Assembly: GCF_030732845.1 (NCBI RefSeq)
Contig: NZ_JASHKA010000022.1
Location: 31,643 to 95,642, forward strand
Length of the DNA: 64,000 nt
Source: Roseibium sp. MMSF_3544
GTDB taxonomy: Bacteria; Pseudomonadota; Alphaproteobacteria; Rhizobiales; Stappiaceae
Direction of reading: 5' to 3'
Shown here: positions 1 to 8,473 of the stretch, piece after piece
Position numbering within the stretch: the first letter of the stretch is position 1
Layout: each line of letters opens with the position of its first letter
Position numbers and translations under genes: made by a program
Notes under the pieces: model-generated
Seen by the model: the letters and a program-made list of their open reading frames with translations, nothing else
Database searches by the model: none
Told to the model about the DNA's origin: nothing

Positions 1-1399
1 AGATCCGGTCAAGGCTGGTGACACCCTCGGCACGGTTCCAGAAGGCCGGTTCGAGCACAAGGTCATGGCGCCGTTTTCGCTGACAGGAAGCTGGTCGGTG
101 GAGCGGGTGCGCGAGGGCACGTTCACCATCAACGAAGTCGTCATCACGCTCAAGAACGACCGCGGCGAGACGCGCGACCTGACCATGGTGCAGCACTGGC
201 CGGTGCGCCGGGCGATTCCGGATGCCCTCGTCAGGTCTGGCCAGAGCGAGCGGCTTTATCCCAACGAACCGCTGATTACCACCTTGCGTCTGATCGATAC
301 GTTTTTCCCGATTGCGCGCGGCGGCATGGGCTGCATTCCTGGCCCGTTCGGGGCCGGCAAGACGGTGCTGCAGTCGCTGATTTCGAGGTTCTCTGCGGTC
401 AACATCGTGATCGTGGTCGCGTGCGGCGAGCGTGCCGGTGAAGTGGTGGAGACCATCACCGAATTTCCGCACCAGCCTGACCCTTCGGGGGACGGCACGC
501 TGATGGACCGCACGGTTATCATCTGCAACACCTCGTCCATGCCCGTCGCCGCGCGCGAGGCGTCGATCTATACCGGGATTACGCTGGGTGAGTACTACCG
601 CCAGATGGGCTATGACGTGCTCTTGATCGCAGACAGTACCTCCCGCTGGGCGCAGGCGATGCGTGAGACTTCCGGGCGCCTTGAGGAAATTCCGGGCGAA
701 GAGGCGTTTCCCGCCTATCTGGATTCGGCCATTAAGGGGATTTACGAGCGCGCGGGCGTCTTGAAGACCGCGACCGGTGACACGGGCAGCCTCACAATGA
801 TCGGAACGGTTTCACCTGCCGGCGGCAACTTCGAGGAACCCGTCACCCAATCGACACTCGGCACGGTCAAGACGTTCCTAGGTCTCTCGTCCGAACGGGC
901 CTACAAGCGTTTTTACCCCGCCGTTGACCCGCTTTTGTCCTGGTCCCGCTATCACGCACAGCTTGGCGACTGGTACCAGGAGCATATCGGCCCGAATTGG
1001 GTGCCGCGGGTCGAGGAGATGATCGATCTCCTCAGGAAGGGTGACGAGATCACACGCATGATGCAGGTGACGGGCGAAGAAGGCGTGTCGACCGAAGACT
1101 TCGTGCTTCAGCAAAAGGCGCTGTTTCTGGATATGGTCTATTTGCAGCAGGATGCGTTTGACGATGTCGATGTGTCTGCTCCCCTCGCGCGCCAGCAGGA
1201 GACGTTTGATCTGGTTTACCGGATCGCCACGACGGACTTTGCCTTCGAGGACAAGGAGGCCGTGCGCAAGTTCTTCACCGAACAGACCTCGCTCTTTAAA
1301 AACCTGAACTATTCGGCGGACGGCAGCAACGAACGCAAGGACCTCCTGAACCGGATCAATGAGAATGTAAGCGCAGCGCCGACCCACGTTACAGGGTGA
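1..1399 (+). CDS. ntpA: V/A-type ATP synthase catalytic subunit A (5' end outside window)
   Basis: This is the nucleotide-hydrolysing subunit of a V/A-type rotary ATPase, working in the cytoplasmic A3B3 head to couple ATP to H+ or Na+ movement. The frame is open from base 2, so the start lies left of the window; an internal ATG at 65 is not the start because the upstream codons still read as family sequence (GDTLGTVPEGRFEHKVMAPF). The P-loop GPFGAGKT is encoded at about 341-364. SMPVAAREASIY, ADSTSRWA and the alpha/beta ATPase signature PAVDPLLSWS follow. About 466 residues are visible of a usual 580-600. No B or D subunit gene follows, although A is normally followed by B and D, so A is last in its cluster or stands alone. 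Family confidence is high; ion specificity cannot be read here. Confidence 0.93.
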   Translation, partial: DPVKAGDTLGTVPEGRFEHKVMAPFSLTGSWSVERVREGTFTINEVVITLKNDRGETRDLTMVQHWPVRRAIPDALVRSGQSERLYPNEPLITTLRLIDTFFPIARGGMGCIPGPFGAGKTVLQSLISRFSAVNIVIVVACGERAGEVVETITEFPHQPDPSGDGTLMDRTVIICNTSSMPVAAREASIYTGITLGEYYRQMGYDVLLIADSTSRWAQAMRETSGRLEEIPGEEAFPAYLDSAIKGIYERAGVLKTATGDTGSLTMIGTVSPAGGNFEEPVTQSTLGTVKTFLGLSSERAYKRFYPAVDPLLSWSRYHAQLGDWYQEHIGPNWVPRVEEMIDLLRKGDEITRMMQVTGEEGVSTEDFVLQQKALFLDMVYLQQDAFDDVDVSAPLARQQETFDLVYRIATTDFAFEDKEAVRKFFTEQTSLFKNLNYSADGSNERKDLLNRINENVSAAPTHVTG

Positions 1400-1431
1400 A
1401 GCCGGTCAGTCTGCGACCCTGATTGGTTTGG

Positions 1432-1456
1432 GTGCCATCAAGTGGCTTGATGCCAC
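1432..1456 (+). terminator. Hairpin after the V-ATPase gene, possible terminator
   Basis: Eleven-base arms (1432-1442 and 1446-1456) pair with one mismatch around a TGG loop, 32 bases after the ATPase stop. No T-run follows, so intrinsic termination is only a guess. Confidence 0.35.
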
Positions 1457-1538
1457 GCATTAGGAACAATGTTTTCGGCCGCAATTGGCCTCCTGTTACT
1501 GTCGATCGATCAATCGGTACAGGCGAGGAGGGAATTCG

Positions 1539-2219
1539 ATGTCGCAAAGATTGTCTGGTATGAGCCACGCAGAAGCCACCGGGACGGCCAAGCTCGTTTT
1601 CGAAGCGTCGGACCGGTTTTTGGGCCGCACCGCCAACCTCCAGAGGATCCTGGCAACGCACAGCCCATATCTGGCCCGCTGGTTCGGCGGCCTTGTTGCC
1701 GCGGTCCGGCAACCGGATCTAGGCGCAACGACCGAGCCGCGGCTGCGCGGATTGGCCTGCATCAAGACATCGATGACGAATGCTTGCGAATACTGCACGG
1801 CCCACACATCGGTGTTCGGCCAGGGGCTCGGCATTTCGGACGCGGAGCTGGAGGCCATGATGGACGACAGTTACAAGACCAGCCCGCTTTTTGACGCCCG
1901 GGATCGGGCCGCGATCGCCTGGTCCGAAGCCATGACCAGGAATACGGCGCAGCGCGACAAGGCTGCGTGGGACGACATGAAGGCGAACTTCACCGACACG
2001 GAAATCGTGGAGATCTCCATGGCGTGCGCCATGTTCAACATGATCAATCGTCTCAACGACAGTTTCTGGACCGATCTGGAAACCGCCGAGTACAACCAAA
2101 AACAATGGAACGCCGTTGAAGGTCTTTCGATTGAGGAGATCGAAGCCTTTGCGGGACGATTCGCCGAAGTCGGCGCTGCCGAGCGCAAAGCCAGCGAAGT
2201 CAGCGCTGCAGCTGTTTAG
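1539..2219 (+). CDS. AhpD-like / carboxymuconolactone decarboxylase family protein
   Basis: A 226-residue protein of the AhpD/carboxymuconolactone decarboxylase fold. The family signature is the CxxC with a following histidine, CEYCTAHTS, near residue 83; in AhpD-type members this pair is the redox-active peroxidatic site. The ATG at 1539 is chosen because AGGAGG sits at 1526-1531, 7 bases upstream; the frame is open further up to a TTG at 1485 with no such site. The C-terminal 40 residues are Ala/Glu-rich and less conserved. The gene stands alone between the ATPase and the pyrimidine genes, so its substrate (peroxide, peroxynitrite or an organic acid) cannot be inferred from neighbours. Confidence 0.8.
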   Translation: MSQRLSGMSHAEATGTAKLVFEASDRFLGRTANLQRILATHSPYLARWFGGLVAAVRQPDLGATTEPRLRGLACIKTSMTNACEYCTAHTSVFGQGLGISDAELEAMMDDSYKTSPLFDARDRAAIAWSEAMTRNTAQRDKAAWDDMKANFTDTEIVEISMACAMFNMINRLNDSFWTDLETAEYNQKQWNAVEGLSIEEIEAFAGRFAEVGAAERKASEVSAAAV

Positions 2220-2237
2220 CCAGCTTCAGATTGTTCA

Positions 2238-2264
2238 GCGTTCCTGTCTCAAATGCAGGAACGC
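2238..2264 (+). terminator. Perfect 9-bp inverted repeat after the AhpD-like gene
   Basis: GCGTTCCTG (2238-2246) and CAGGAACGC (2256-2264) form a perfect stem with a 9-base loop, 18 bases after the stop. The following bases are not a clean T-run, so it may be a weak or Rho-assisted terminator. Confidence 0.5.
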
Positions 2265-2329
2265 CTCGTTCCCGGCGGGGACAAATCGGGAAAAAAACTG
2301 TCGCATCCCCCTCTGATTAAAAAATAACC

Positions 2330-2359
2330 TTGACCAGCCCTAGGGCAGCTTCCTAGATT
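2330..2359 (+). promoter_or_regulatory. Candidate sigma-70 promoter of the NMT1/THI5-type binding protein
   Basis: TTGACC (2330-2335) and TAGATT (2354-2359) are 18 bases apart. Transcription would start inside the RutR-like palindrome just downstream, a normal place for a repressor site. Seen by eye only. Confidence 0.4.
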
Positions 2360-2362
2360 TTC

Positions 2363-2378
2363 TTGACCATTTGGTCAG
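2363..2378 (+). promoter_or_regulatory. RutR-type operator candidate
   Basis: TTGACCATTTGGTCAG matches 15 of 16 positions of the known RutR consensus TTGACCAnnTGGTCAA; its inner 14 bases form a perfect 6-2-6 palindrome. RutR is a TetR-family repressor released by uracil or thymine. It lies about 170 bases before a transporter binding-protein gene, and a related palindrome precedes preT. No rutR gene is in the window. Confidence 0.6.
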
Positions 2379-2546
2379 ACGTGCGCATTCAGAAGGCAAG
2401 ATGCCCATGTGTGCATTTGCGGCCAAATTGCCGGGACCCGTGGAACAGTGGGGAGCTGTTTGTTGGCCGGGTTCGGTAAGAGGTTAATAAAATCCAGAGA
2501 GGACCCGACCGCTCACGTTGGGTCCAAAACCAGTAGGGGAATGGCA

Positions 2547-3536
2547 ATGAAGACAATAAAAAGTCTCGCGCTTGTATCGGCATTAGGAGTAGGCCTGATT
2601 TCCGGCGCTGCTCAGGCGGCCGATGAACTGACACTGCAACTGAAATGGGTTACGCAAGGCCAGTTTGCCGGCTATTACGTCGCCAAGGACAAAGGTTTTT
2701 ACGAGGAAGAAGGCCTCGATGTGACCATCAAACCGGGTGGTCCGGACATCGCGCCTCCTCAGGTGATTGCCGGCGGCGGTGCCGACGTGATCATCGATTG
2801 GATGCCGTCCGCGCTGGCATCTCGTGAAAAGGGCGTGCCGCTCGTCAACATCGCGCAGCCTTTCAAAAAGTCAGGATTGATGCTGACTTGTCTCAAGGAA
2901 CATGGAATCGAGTCTCCATCTGATTTTCCAGGCAAAACGATTGGAACTTGGTTCTTCGGAAACGAATTGCCCCTCCTGTCCTGGATGTCCAAGTTGGGTT
3001 ACGCAACTGACGGATCTGATGGCGGGGTCACGATTCAGAAGATCAATTTCAACGTAGATCCACTGCTTCAAAAACAGGTCGAATGCGCTACGACCATGAC
3101 CTACAACGAGTACTGGCAAGTGATCGACGCAGGAATCCCAGAGAGCGATCTCGTGGTGTTCAAATACGAAGATCATGGCGTTGCGACACTCGAAGACGGC
3201 CTTTACGTACTGGAATCCAGTTTGGAAGACGACGCCATGGTCGACAAGCTGGCTCGCTTCGTCAAAGCGTCCATGAAAGGATGGGCTTACGCCGCTGAAA
3301 ATCCGGACGAAGCGACTGAAATCGTTTTGGAAAACGACGCGACCGGTGCTCAGACCGAAAAGCACCAGAAACGGATGATCGGTGAAATCGTCAAGCTCGT
3401 TGATGGTTCGGACGGCAAGCTTGATATGGACGCGTACAATCGCACGGTCGAAACCCTGCTGTCGGCAGGTTCCGATCCGGTCATTACCAAAGCGCCGGAA
3501 GGTGCAACGTCGACCGCAGTGACCGACAAGCTTTAA
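2547..3536 (+). CDS. ABC transporter substrate-binding protein, NMT1/THI5-like (probable pyrimidine-type ligand)
   Basis: A 329-residue periplasmic binding protein. Residues 1-24 are a signal peptide ending GAAQA-ADE. The mature part opens with LQLKWVTQGQFAGYYVAKDK, typical of the NMT1/THI5-like fold (ThiY, RibY and pyrimidine-precursor binders). Two nearby ATGs exist; 2547 is preferred over 2541 because AGGGGA (2535-2540) then has a 6-base spacing. A RutR-like palindrome lies upstream, so a pyrimidine or its breakdown product is the best ligand guess; riboflavin or a thiamine precursor is the alternative. No permease or ATPase gene is adjacent, so the partners must be elsewhere. A strong terminator follows, making it a single-gene unit. 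Confidence 0.82.
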   Translation: MKTIKSLALVSALGVGLISGAAQAADELTLQLKWVTQGQFAGYYVAKDKGFYEEEGLDVTIKPGGPDIAPPQVIAGGGADVIIDWMPSALASREKGVPLVNIAQPFKKSGLMLTCLKEHGIESPSDFPGKTIGTWFFGNELPLLSWMSKLGYATDGSDGGVTIQKINFNVDPLLQKQVECATTMTYNEYWQVIDAGIPESDLVVFKYEDHGVATLEDGLYVLESSLEDDAMVDKLARFVKASMKGWAYAAENPDEATEIVLENDATGAQTEKHQKRMIGEIVKLVDGSDGKLDMDAYNRTVETLLSAGSDPVITKAPEGATSTAVTDKL

Positions 3537-3568
3537 GCTTTTCGGAGCATTTTCCAAGGAATTGAAGG

Positions 3569-3591
3569 GCCGCCCGAAAGGGCGGCTTTTT
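3569..3591 (+). terminator. Intrinsic terminator of the binding-protein gene
   Basis: A 7-bp GC stem, GCCGCCC (3569-3575) with GGGCGGC (3580-3586), closes a GAAA tetraloop and is followed by five T (3587-3591), 32 bases after the stop codon. Textbook Rho-independent terminator. Confidence 0.92.
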
Positions 3592-3657
3592 GTTGTGTAC
3601 TGAACGCGCAATTGGGCCTAAGACACAACCGAGACTGTTTCCGACTGGGCATTGCCG

Positions 3658-4956
3658 ATGACGAAGAAAGCTGTCGTGCTCGGAGCTTATGGCTTCATTG
3701 GCGCCGCCTGTGTCCGGGCGCTGCAGACACGGGGCTATTCGGTTTGCGGCGTCGGGCGTTCGCGGGCGGCCGCGCAAATGGTTTTTCCGGAGCTGGTCTG
3801 GGTCATTCGGGACATTGGCGCAACGACCGTAGAGGACTGGCAGGATATCTTCCAGGATGCGGATGTGGTGGTGAATGCCTCGGGCGCGCTGCAGGACGGA
3901 GCGCGGGACAACCTGGCCGCTATTCATGAGACGGCGGTTGATCGCATTTGCAAGGCGCTGTCCGGAACGCCAACGCGCCTCATCCAGATCTCCGCAGCCG
4001 GTGTGTCGGAAGACGCACCAACAGAGTTCTTCCGCTCCAAGGCCAGGGGTGATGCGACGATCATGGCGTCCGAACTGGACTGGATTGTCCTGCGTCCGGT
4101 GCTTGTTCTCGGACCTCAGGCCTATGGCGGCACTGCCTTGTTGCGGGCAGCGGCTGCTTTCCCGCTCATTGAGGCGCGCGTGATGCCCGGCTCTCAGATT
4201 CAGACTATCCATGTCGATGATCTGGCAAGCGCTGTTGTTCAGGTGGCCGATGGAGACCGGGGAAGCCGTTTCGTTGCGGACCTAACGGAAGACGGCCACC
4301 AGACATTTTCCGAACTGACCGCAACGCTCCGTTCCTGGCTTGGATATCCGCAATGGCGCTATCGCCTGACTGTGCCGCAATGGGCTCTGTCGCTTGTTGG
4401 AAAGTGTGCCGATGGGCTCGGCTGGCTTGGCTGGCGTTCGCCGCTCAGAACCAATGCCTTGTTGTCGCTGAAAAACGGTGTCATCGGCAATCCGGACACG
4501 TGGACAGAACGGGGCGGCCAATCCGTGAAGTCCTTGCGCGAGACGCTCGAGCATATCCCGGCAACCGCGCAGGAGCGCAGTTTTGCCAGATTTTACCTGG
4601 CGCTGCCCGTTGCAATTGGCTGCCTGTCGCTGTTCTGGGTCCTCTCGGGCCTTTTCGGCCTTGTGTCGTTCACGGCCGCAAAGGCAGTGCTGACCAGCCA
4701 GGGTGTTTCTGAAGCGGTCGCCGGGGCAGCGGTTTTGGGCGGGGTGGCAGCAGATCTGGTTTTGGGCATTGGCGTTTTGCTCCGGCGCTGGACCAGACGC
4801 GCCTGCTTCGGAATGATTGCCGTTTCTGCGTTCTATCTCTTCATGGGCACGATCCTGACGCCGCATCTTTGGGCCGATCCGCTCGGTGTGTTCGTGAAGG
4901 TTCTGCCGTCGATTATCCTGGCGATGCTGGTCGCAATGGTCTGGGAGGAGCGCTGA
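3658..4956 (+). CDS. SDR-family NAD(P)-binding protein fused to a DoxX-like membrane domain
   Basis: A 432-residue fusion. Residues 1 to about 290 are an atypical short-chain dehydrogenase/epimerase-like domain with the nucleotide-binding motif GAYGFIGAACV at the N-terminus and LIQISAAGVSED mid-domain. From about residue 300 the chain becomes hydrophobic, with about four membrane helices resembling DoxX-like modules. The active-site Tyr-x3-Lys of classical SDRs is not obvious, so the role may be cofactor sensing or an NmrA/complex-I-assembly-like function. ATG 3658 is preferred over TTG 3652; no strong ribosome site is seen for either. The next gene overlaps the stop by one base (TGATG), so the two proteins are probably made together at the membrane. 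Substrate unknown. Confidence 0.78.
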   Translation: MTKKAVVLGAYGFIGAACVRALQTRGYSVCGVGRSRAAAQMVFPELVWVIRDIGATTVEDWQDIFQDADVVVNASGALQDGARDNLAAIHETAVDRICKALSGTPTRLIQISAAGVSEDAPTEFFRSKARGDATIMASELDWIVLRPVLVLGPQAYGGTALLRAAAAFPLIEARVMPGSQIQTIHVDDLASAVVQVADGDRGSRFVADLTEDGHQTFSELTATLRSWLGYPQWRYRLTVPQWALSLVGKCADGLGWLGWRSPLRTNALLSLKNGVIGNPDTWTERGGQSVKSLRETLEHIPATAQERSFARFYLALPVAIGCLSLFWVLSGLFGLVSFTAAKAVLTSQGVSEAVAGAAVLGGVAADLVLGIGVLLRRWTRRACFGMIAVSAFYLFMGTILTPHLWADPLGVFVKVLPSIILAMLVAMVWEER

Positions 4957-5435
4957 TGGTGTATGAGCTGCTGCGTTTTGCCCACGTGATCGGCGCCTGC
5001 GTGCTTCTTGGAACCGGTGCGGGGATCGCGTTTTTCATGGTCATCTCGAACCGGTCTCAGGATCCGGTGCTCATTGCCCATGTCTCGGGCATCGTCGTCC
5101 TGGCTGACACGGTGTTCACGGCAACGGCCGCGATCCTTCAGCCGGTCACCGGGTATTTTCTCACGCGAGAAGCCGGTTGGCCGCTTTTTGAAGGCTGGGT
5201 GTTTGTGTCATTGATCCTCTATGTGGTTGTCGGGCTTTTCTGGCTTCCTGTGGTCTGGATCCAGATCCGATTGCGCCGGCTGGCGCAAGAGGCCGCGCTG
5301 GCGGGTGCTGCGCTCCCCGACGACTATCACAGGCTCTACCGCATCTGGTTCGCCTGCGGGTTTCCGGCCTTCGCCGCAGTCCTTGCCATCATCTGGCTGA
5401 TGCTGACGCGCCCGGACCTGTCGTCTTGGATCTAG
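4956..5435 (+). CDS. DUF2269-like integral membrane protein
   Basis: A 159-residue protein with four predicted membrane helices, the pattern of DUF2269 (YELLRFAHVIGACVLLGTG at the start, HRLYRIWFACGFPAF before the last helix). Conserved histidines sit in the first helix and before the last one. The start ATG overlaps the stop of the SDR-DoxX gene and has GGAGGAG at 4944-4950. Function of the family is unknown; coupling to a DoxX-containing partner suggests a shared membrane complex. The end meets, and overlaps by a few bases, a small ORF on the other strand. Confidence 0.75.
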   Translation: MVYELLRFAHVIGACVLLGTGAGIAFFMVISNRSQDPVLIAHVSGIVVLADTVFTATAAILQPVTGYFLTREAGWPLFEGWVFVSLILYVVVGLFWLPVVWIQIRLRRLAQEAALAGAALPDDYHRLYRIWFACGFPAFAAVLAIIWLMLTRPDLSSWI

Positions 5436-5530
5436 TTTGAGGACTTCCGCATCAAGATCCAGATCATGGCACCGATAAAGGCGAATGTACCGAGATTGAG
5501 AAATGTATCGACGGGGTCACCGATCAGCAT
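5432..5530 (-). CDS. Small single-helix membrane protein coupled to the BCCT transporter gene
   Basis: A 32-residue ORF whose ATG (complement of 5528-5530) lies inside the last codons of the BCCT gene, so translation would be coupled. The product begins MLIGDPVDTFLNLGTFAF and continues as one hydrophobic helix with a basic end (LMRKSSN). It stops at 5432 and overlaps the convergent DUF2269 gene by four bases. The amphipathic start, single helix and positively charged tail look like a real small membrane protein. It could be a stability or regulatory subunit of the transporter. I do not recognise a named family. Confidence 0.5.
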   Translation of the reverse strand: MLIGDPVDTFLNLGTFAFIGAMIWILMRKSSN

Positions 5531-7028
5531 GCTCGGCCTCCATTTTTGCATCCTGTAAAAGCGCCCGGATCAGACAGACCATCAGCAGAACGGTGATGAA
5601 CACGAAGGGAAGGGCGCCGAGTGCGATCAGGGTCTTCACCGCCTGTATGGAGCCAGAAAGGATCATCGCAGCTCCCAGGATGCCCAGGAGGCCGCCCCAG
5701 ATGACCCGCACCTTGGCGCTCGGGTCAGGATTGCCGCCGGTGGAAAACATGCCCAGCACAAAAGCCGCGCTGACAACGCTGGTGACGATAAACAGAAAGG
5801 CAGCGGCGATGGTCGCGATTGTCGTGAGCGTTGTGAGGGGGAGCCTGTCCAGCAGCGCAAAGGTCATGCGCTCAACGTTGGTTTGTGTGAGCGCCAGCAG
5901 TTGGCCCTGGCCGTTCAAAGTGTCATAGAGACCGACGCCGCCAAACGCCCCGAACCAGATCATTGAAAACAGCGTCGGGCCGATCAGCACGCCGAGAACG
6001 AATTCCCGGATTGTGCGTCCCTTGGAAATACGAGCAACAAAGACCCCGACAAATGGACCCCAAGCGATCCACCAGACCATGTAGGTCAGTGTCCACTCCC
6101 GGAACCACTGATTGACCTGGTCGCCGAAGAACGTGAAGGTTTGCAGGCCCCTCGGAATGACCACGGCTACATAACTGCCGATCCCGCCGATGATGGAGTT
6201 CATGAGATACTCCGACGGTCCGAGGATGATTGTATAGGCGACCAGCCCGATCGCCAGGGCCATGGCGATGTTGGAGAGCTTGGCCATGCCGCTGCCCAGA
6301 TCGACCAGCAGTGGCGGGATATAGGCGGCAACCATGATCAGGAAAACGATGGTCACGAGATAGGGAGGCGTCGTCTCACCGCCGATGAGAACCGTCACGC
6401 CGTCGGCAACCTGAAAAACGCCCATGGCGACCGACCCGCCGACACCGATCGCAATGGCTGCGATCGCCATGAAATCGGAAAACCAGCCGACGGTTGTCGC
6501 CCATCCTTCACGCGGAAACAGGTTCTTGACCGGGGCGCTGACCAGCATCGGCGTTCCGCGCCGGAAGCTGAAATAGGCGATCGTCAACGCGGTCGTGCCG
6601 TAAATTGCCCAGGCGTGAATGCCCCAGTTGAAGTTTGCCGCCAAGAGGGCTTGTTCCGCCGCGATGGGTTCGGGCAGATATTCGCTGATAACGCGATAAT
6701 GGGTCAGCGGCTCGGCGACCGCCCAGAACAAGAGACCGACACCCATGCCTGCGGCAAAGAGCATGGCAATCCAGGTGGGCGTTGAGTATTCCGGGCGGTC
6801 CGTGTCCGCACCAAGACGGATATCGCCGAATTTCGTCACCGTCAGCGCCAGGCAGAACACCAGCATGAGGGTTACCGACAGCATGACGAACCAGCCGCGG
6901 CTGACGAAATACTGATCGACGATGGTGCTAGCCATGCTCTGCAGGCTGCCCGGATCGACAACACCCCAAATGCCTATGAAAGCGCATAGGGTGATCGATG
7001 CTGCCAGAAGCAAACGGGAGTTTTGCAT
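5517..7028 (-). CDS. BCCT-family transporter (betaine/carnitine/choline type)
   Basis: A 503-residue secondary transporter with about 12 membrane helices. Family marks are GMGVGLLFWAVAEP near residue 93, AANFNWGIHAWAIYG, and the BCCT signature WIAWGPFVGVFVARISKGRT with the following IREF. These carriers import betaine, choline, carnitine, DMSP or ectoine with Na+ or H+. The frame is open to 7076, but ATG 7028 is chosen because AGGTGG lies 6 bases upstream. There is no long C-terminal cytoplasmic tail, unlike osmosensing BetP. Neighbours do not name the substrate; quaternary amines or DMSP are likely in a marine strain. A 32-residue ORF overlaps its end. Confidence 0.9.
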   Translation of the reverse strand: MQNSRLLLAASITLCAFIGIWGVVDPGSLQSMASTIVDQYFVSRGWFVMLSVTLMLVFCLALTVTKFGDIRLGADTDRPEYSTPTWIAMLFAAGMGVGLLFWAVAEPLTHYRVISEYLPEPIAAEQALLAANFNWGIHAWAIYGTTALTIAYFSFRRGTPMLVSAPVKNLFPREGWATTVGWFSDFMAIAAIAIGVGGSVAMGVFQVADGVTVLIGGETTPPYLVTIVFLIMVAAYIPPLLVDLGSGMAKLSNIAMALAIGLVAYTIILGPSEYLMNSIIGGIGSYVAVVIPRGLQTFTFFGDQVNQWFREWTLTYMVWWIAWGPFVGVFVARISKGRTIREFVLGVLIGPTLFSMIWFGAFGGVGLYDTLNGQGQLLALTQTNVERMTFALLDRLPLTTLTTIATIAAAFLFIVTSVVSAAFVLGMFSTGGNPDPSAKVRVIWGGLLGILGAAMILSGSIQAVKTLIALGALPFVFITVLLMVCLIRALLQDAKMEAEHADR

Positions 7029-7103
7029 AAGTCGCCACCTAGAGCCCTTTTGGAGAATACAGGCTAACGGCAGCAAGGGAGGACATCAACGCCTGCTGAA
7101 CCG

Positions 7104-7137
7104 AAAAAGCGCAGGCATTTGTGGGACTTGCCTGCGC
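7104..7137 (-). terminator. Terminator of the preT-preA operon
   Basis: Nine-base arms (GCGCAGGCA at 7109-7117, TGCCTGCGC at 7129-7137) pair perfectly with an 11-base loop. On the minus strand the stem is followed by TTTTT. It lies about 20 bases after the preA stop. Confidence 0.85.
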
Positions 7138-7159
7138 CTTGTCGAAATTGCGGATCCGA

Positions 7160-8473
7160 TTATTCCGCTGCGTCTTTCACCGCCATCGGGTTGTTCGGGT
7201 GGGTCGTCCAGTTGGCGTAGTCCTTTTCCACCACCTTCTTGGTCCGCGGATCGATGCTTCCAGGTGCCATGGCGTCCATGGTGATGCAGTTTTCGACCGG
7301 ACAGACGCTGACACACAGGTTGCAGCCAACGCACTCCTCATCGATCACCTCGAACCGGCGTTCACCGTCGACCATGCTGGTAATCGCCTGGTGGGACGTA
7401 TCCTCGCAGGCAATGTGGCAGCGGCCGCACATGATGCACAGGTCCTGATCGATCTTGGCCTTGGCGATGTAGTTGAGGTTCAGATACTGCCAGTCGGACA
7501 CGTTCGGAACCGCGCGGCCAACGATCTGGTCAACCGACGTGAAGCCTTTCTCGTCCATCCAGTCGCTGAGCCCGTCGATCATGTCTTCGACGACCTTGAA
7601 GCCATAAGTCATGGCAGCAGTACAGACCTGGACGGAGCCAGCGCCGAGGGCCATGAATTCGGCCGCATCGCGCCAGTTGGTGATGCCCCCAATGCCGGAG
7701 ATGGGCAGGCCGTGGGTTGACGGGTCGCGGGCAATCTCGGCAACCATATTGAGCGCGATCGGCTTGACGGCCGGCCCGCAATATCCACCGTGAGCCCCTT
7801 TACCGTCGACGGAAGGCGACGGTGACATGATGTCCAGATCAACACCCATGATCGAGTTGATGGTGTTGATCAGGGAGACGGCATCTGCGCCGCCTGCCTT
7901 TGCCGCCTGCGCAGGTTTGCGAATGTCCGTGATGTTGGGCGTCAGCTTGACGATGCAGGGCATGCGCGAGTGCTGCTTGACCCAGCGGGTCACCATCTCG
8001 ATATATTCGGGAACCTGGCCGACCGCCGATCCCATGCCACGCTCGCTCATCCCGTGAGGGCAGCCGAAATTCAGCTCAACTCCGTCCGCACCGGTTTCCT
8101 CGACGCGCTTCAGGATGTCGATCCAGTTCTGTTCCTCGCATGGAACCATGAGAGAAACGACCAGCGCGCGGTCCGGCCAGTCCCGCTTGACCTGCTTTAT
8201 TTCGCGCAGGTTAACTTCCAGCGGCCTGTCGGTGATCAGCTCGATATTGTTCAGACCGATCAGTTGCCGGTCCTTGCCGTGAATGGCGCCATAGCGCGGA
8301 CCGTTGACATTGACGATGGCCGGGTCTTCGCCGAGTGTTTTCCAGACGACCCCGCCCCAGCCGGCCTTGAAGGCTCTGACGACATTGTATTCCTTGTCCG
8401 TCGGCGGCGCCGATGCCAGCCAGAACGGATTCGTCGATTTGATCCCGATGAAATCCGTGCGCAGATCAGCCAT
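7160..8473 (-). CDS. preA: NAD-dependent dihydropyrimidine dehydrogenase, subunit PreA
   Basis: A 437-residue subunit that reduces uracil or thymine to the 5,6-dihydro form, the first step of reductive pyrimidine breakdown; it works with PreT. The first ~320 residues are a dihydroorotate-dehydrogenase-like FMN barrel (ELNFGCPHGMSERGMGSA holds the active-site region; GIGGITNWRDAAEF is a phosphate-binding loop). The C-terminus carries two 4Fe-4S motifs, CIMCGRCHIAC and CVGCNLCVSVCP. The start overlaps the end of preT by 8 bases, so the two are translationally coupled. The dihydropyrimidinase and beta-ureidopropionase genes that usually accompany the pair are absent here. Confidence 0.95.
   Translation of the reverse strand: MADLRTDFIGIKSTNPFWLASAPPTDKEYNVVRAFKAGWGGVVWKTLGEDPAIVNVNGPRYGAIHGKDRQLIGLNNIELITDRPLEVNLREIKQVKRDWPDRALVVSLMVPCEEQNWIDILKRVEETGADGVELNFGCPHGMSERGMGSAVGQVPEYIEMVTRWVKQHSRMPCIVKLTPNITDIRKPAQAAKAGGADAVSLINTINSIMGVDLDIMSPSPSVDGKGAHGGYCGPAVKPIALNMVAEIARDPSTHGLPISGIGGITNWRDAAEFMALGAGSVQVCTAAMTYGFKVVEDMIDGLSDWMDEKGFTSVDQIVGRAVPNVSDWQYLNLNYIAKAKIDQDLCIMCGRCHIACEDTSHQAITSMVDGERRFEVIDEECVGCNLCVSVCPVENCITMDAMAPGSIDPRTKKVVEKDYANWTTHPNNPMAVKDAAE

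Noticed and set aside
878..1387. Long minus-strand frame inside the V-ATPase gene
   Set aside because: It is the complement of a well-conserved coding region and has no recognisable domain; G+C-rich DNA often leaves such frames open.
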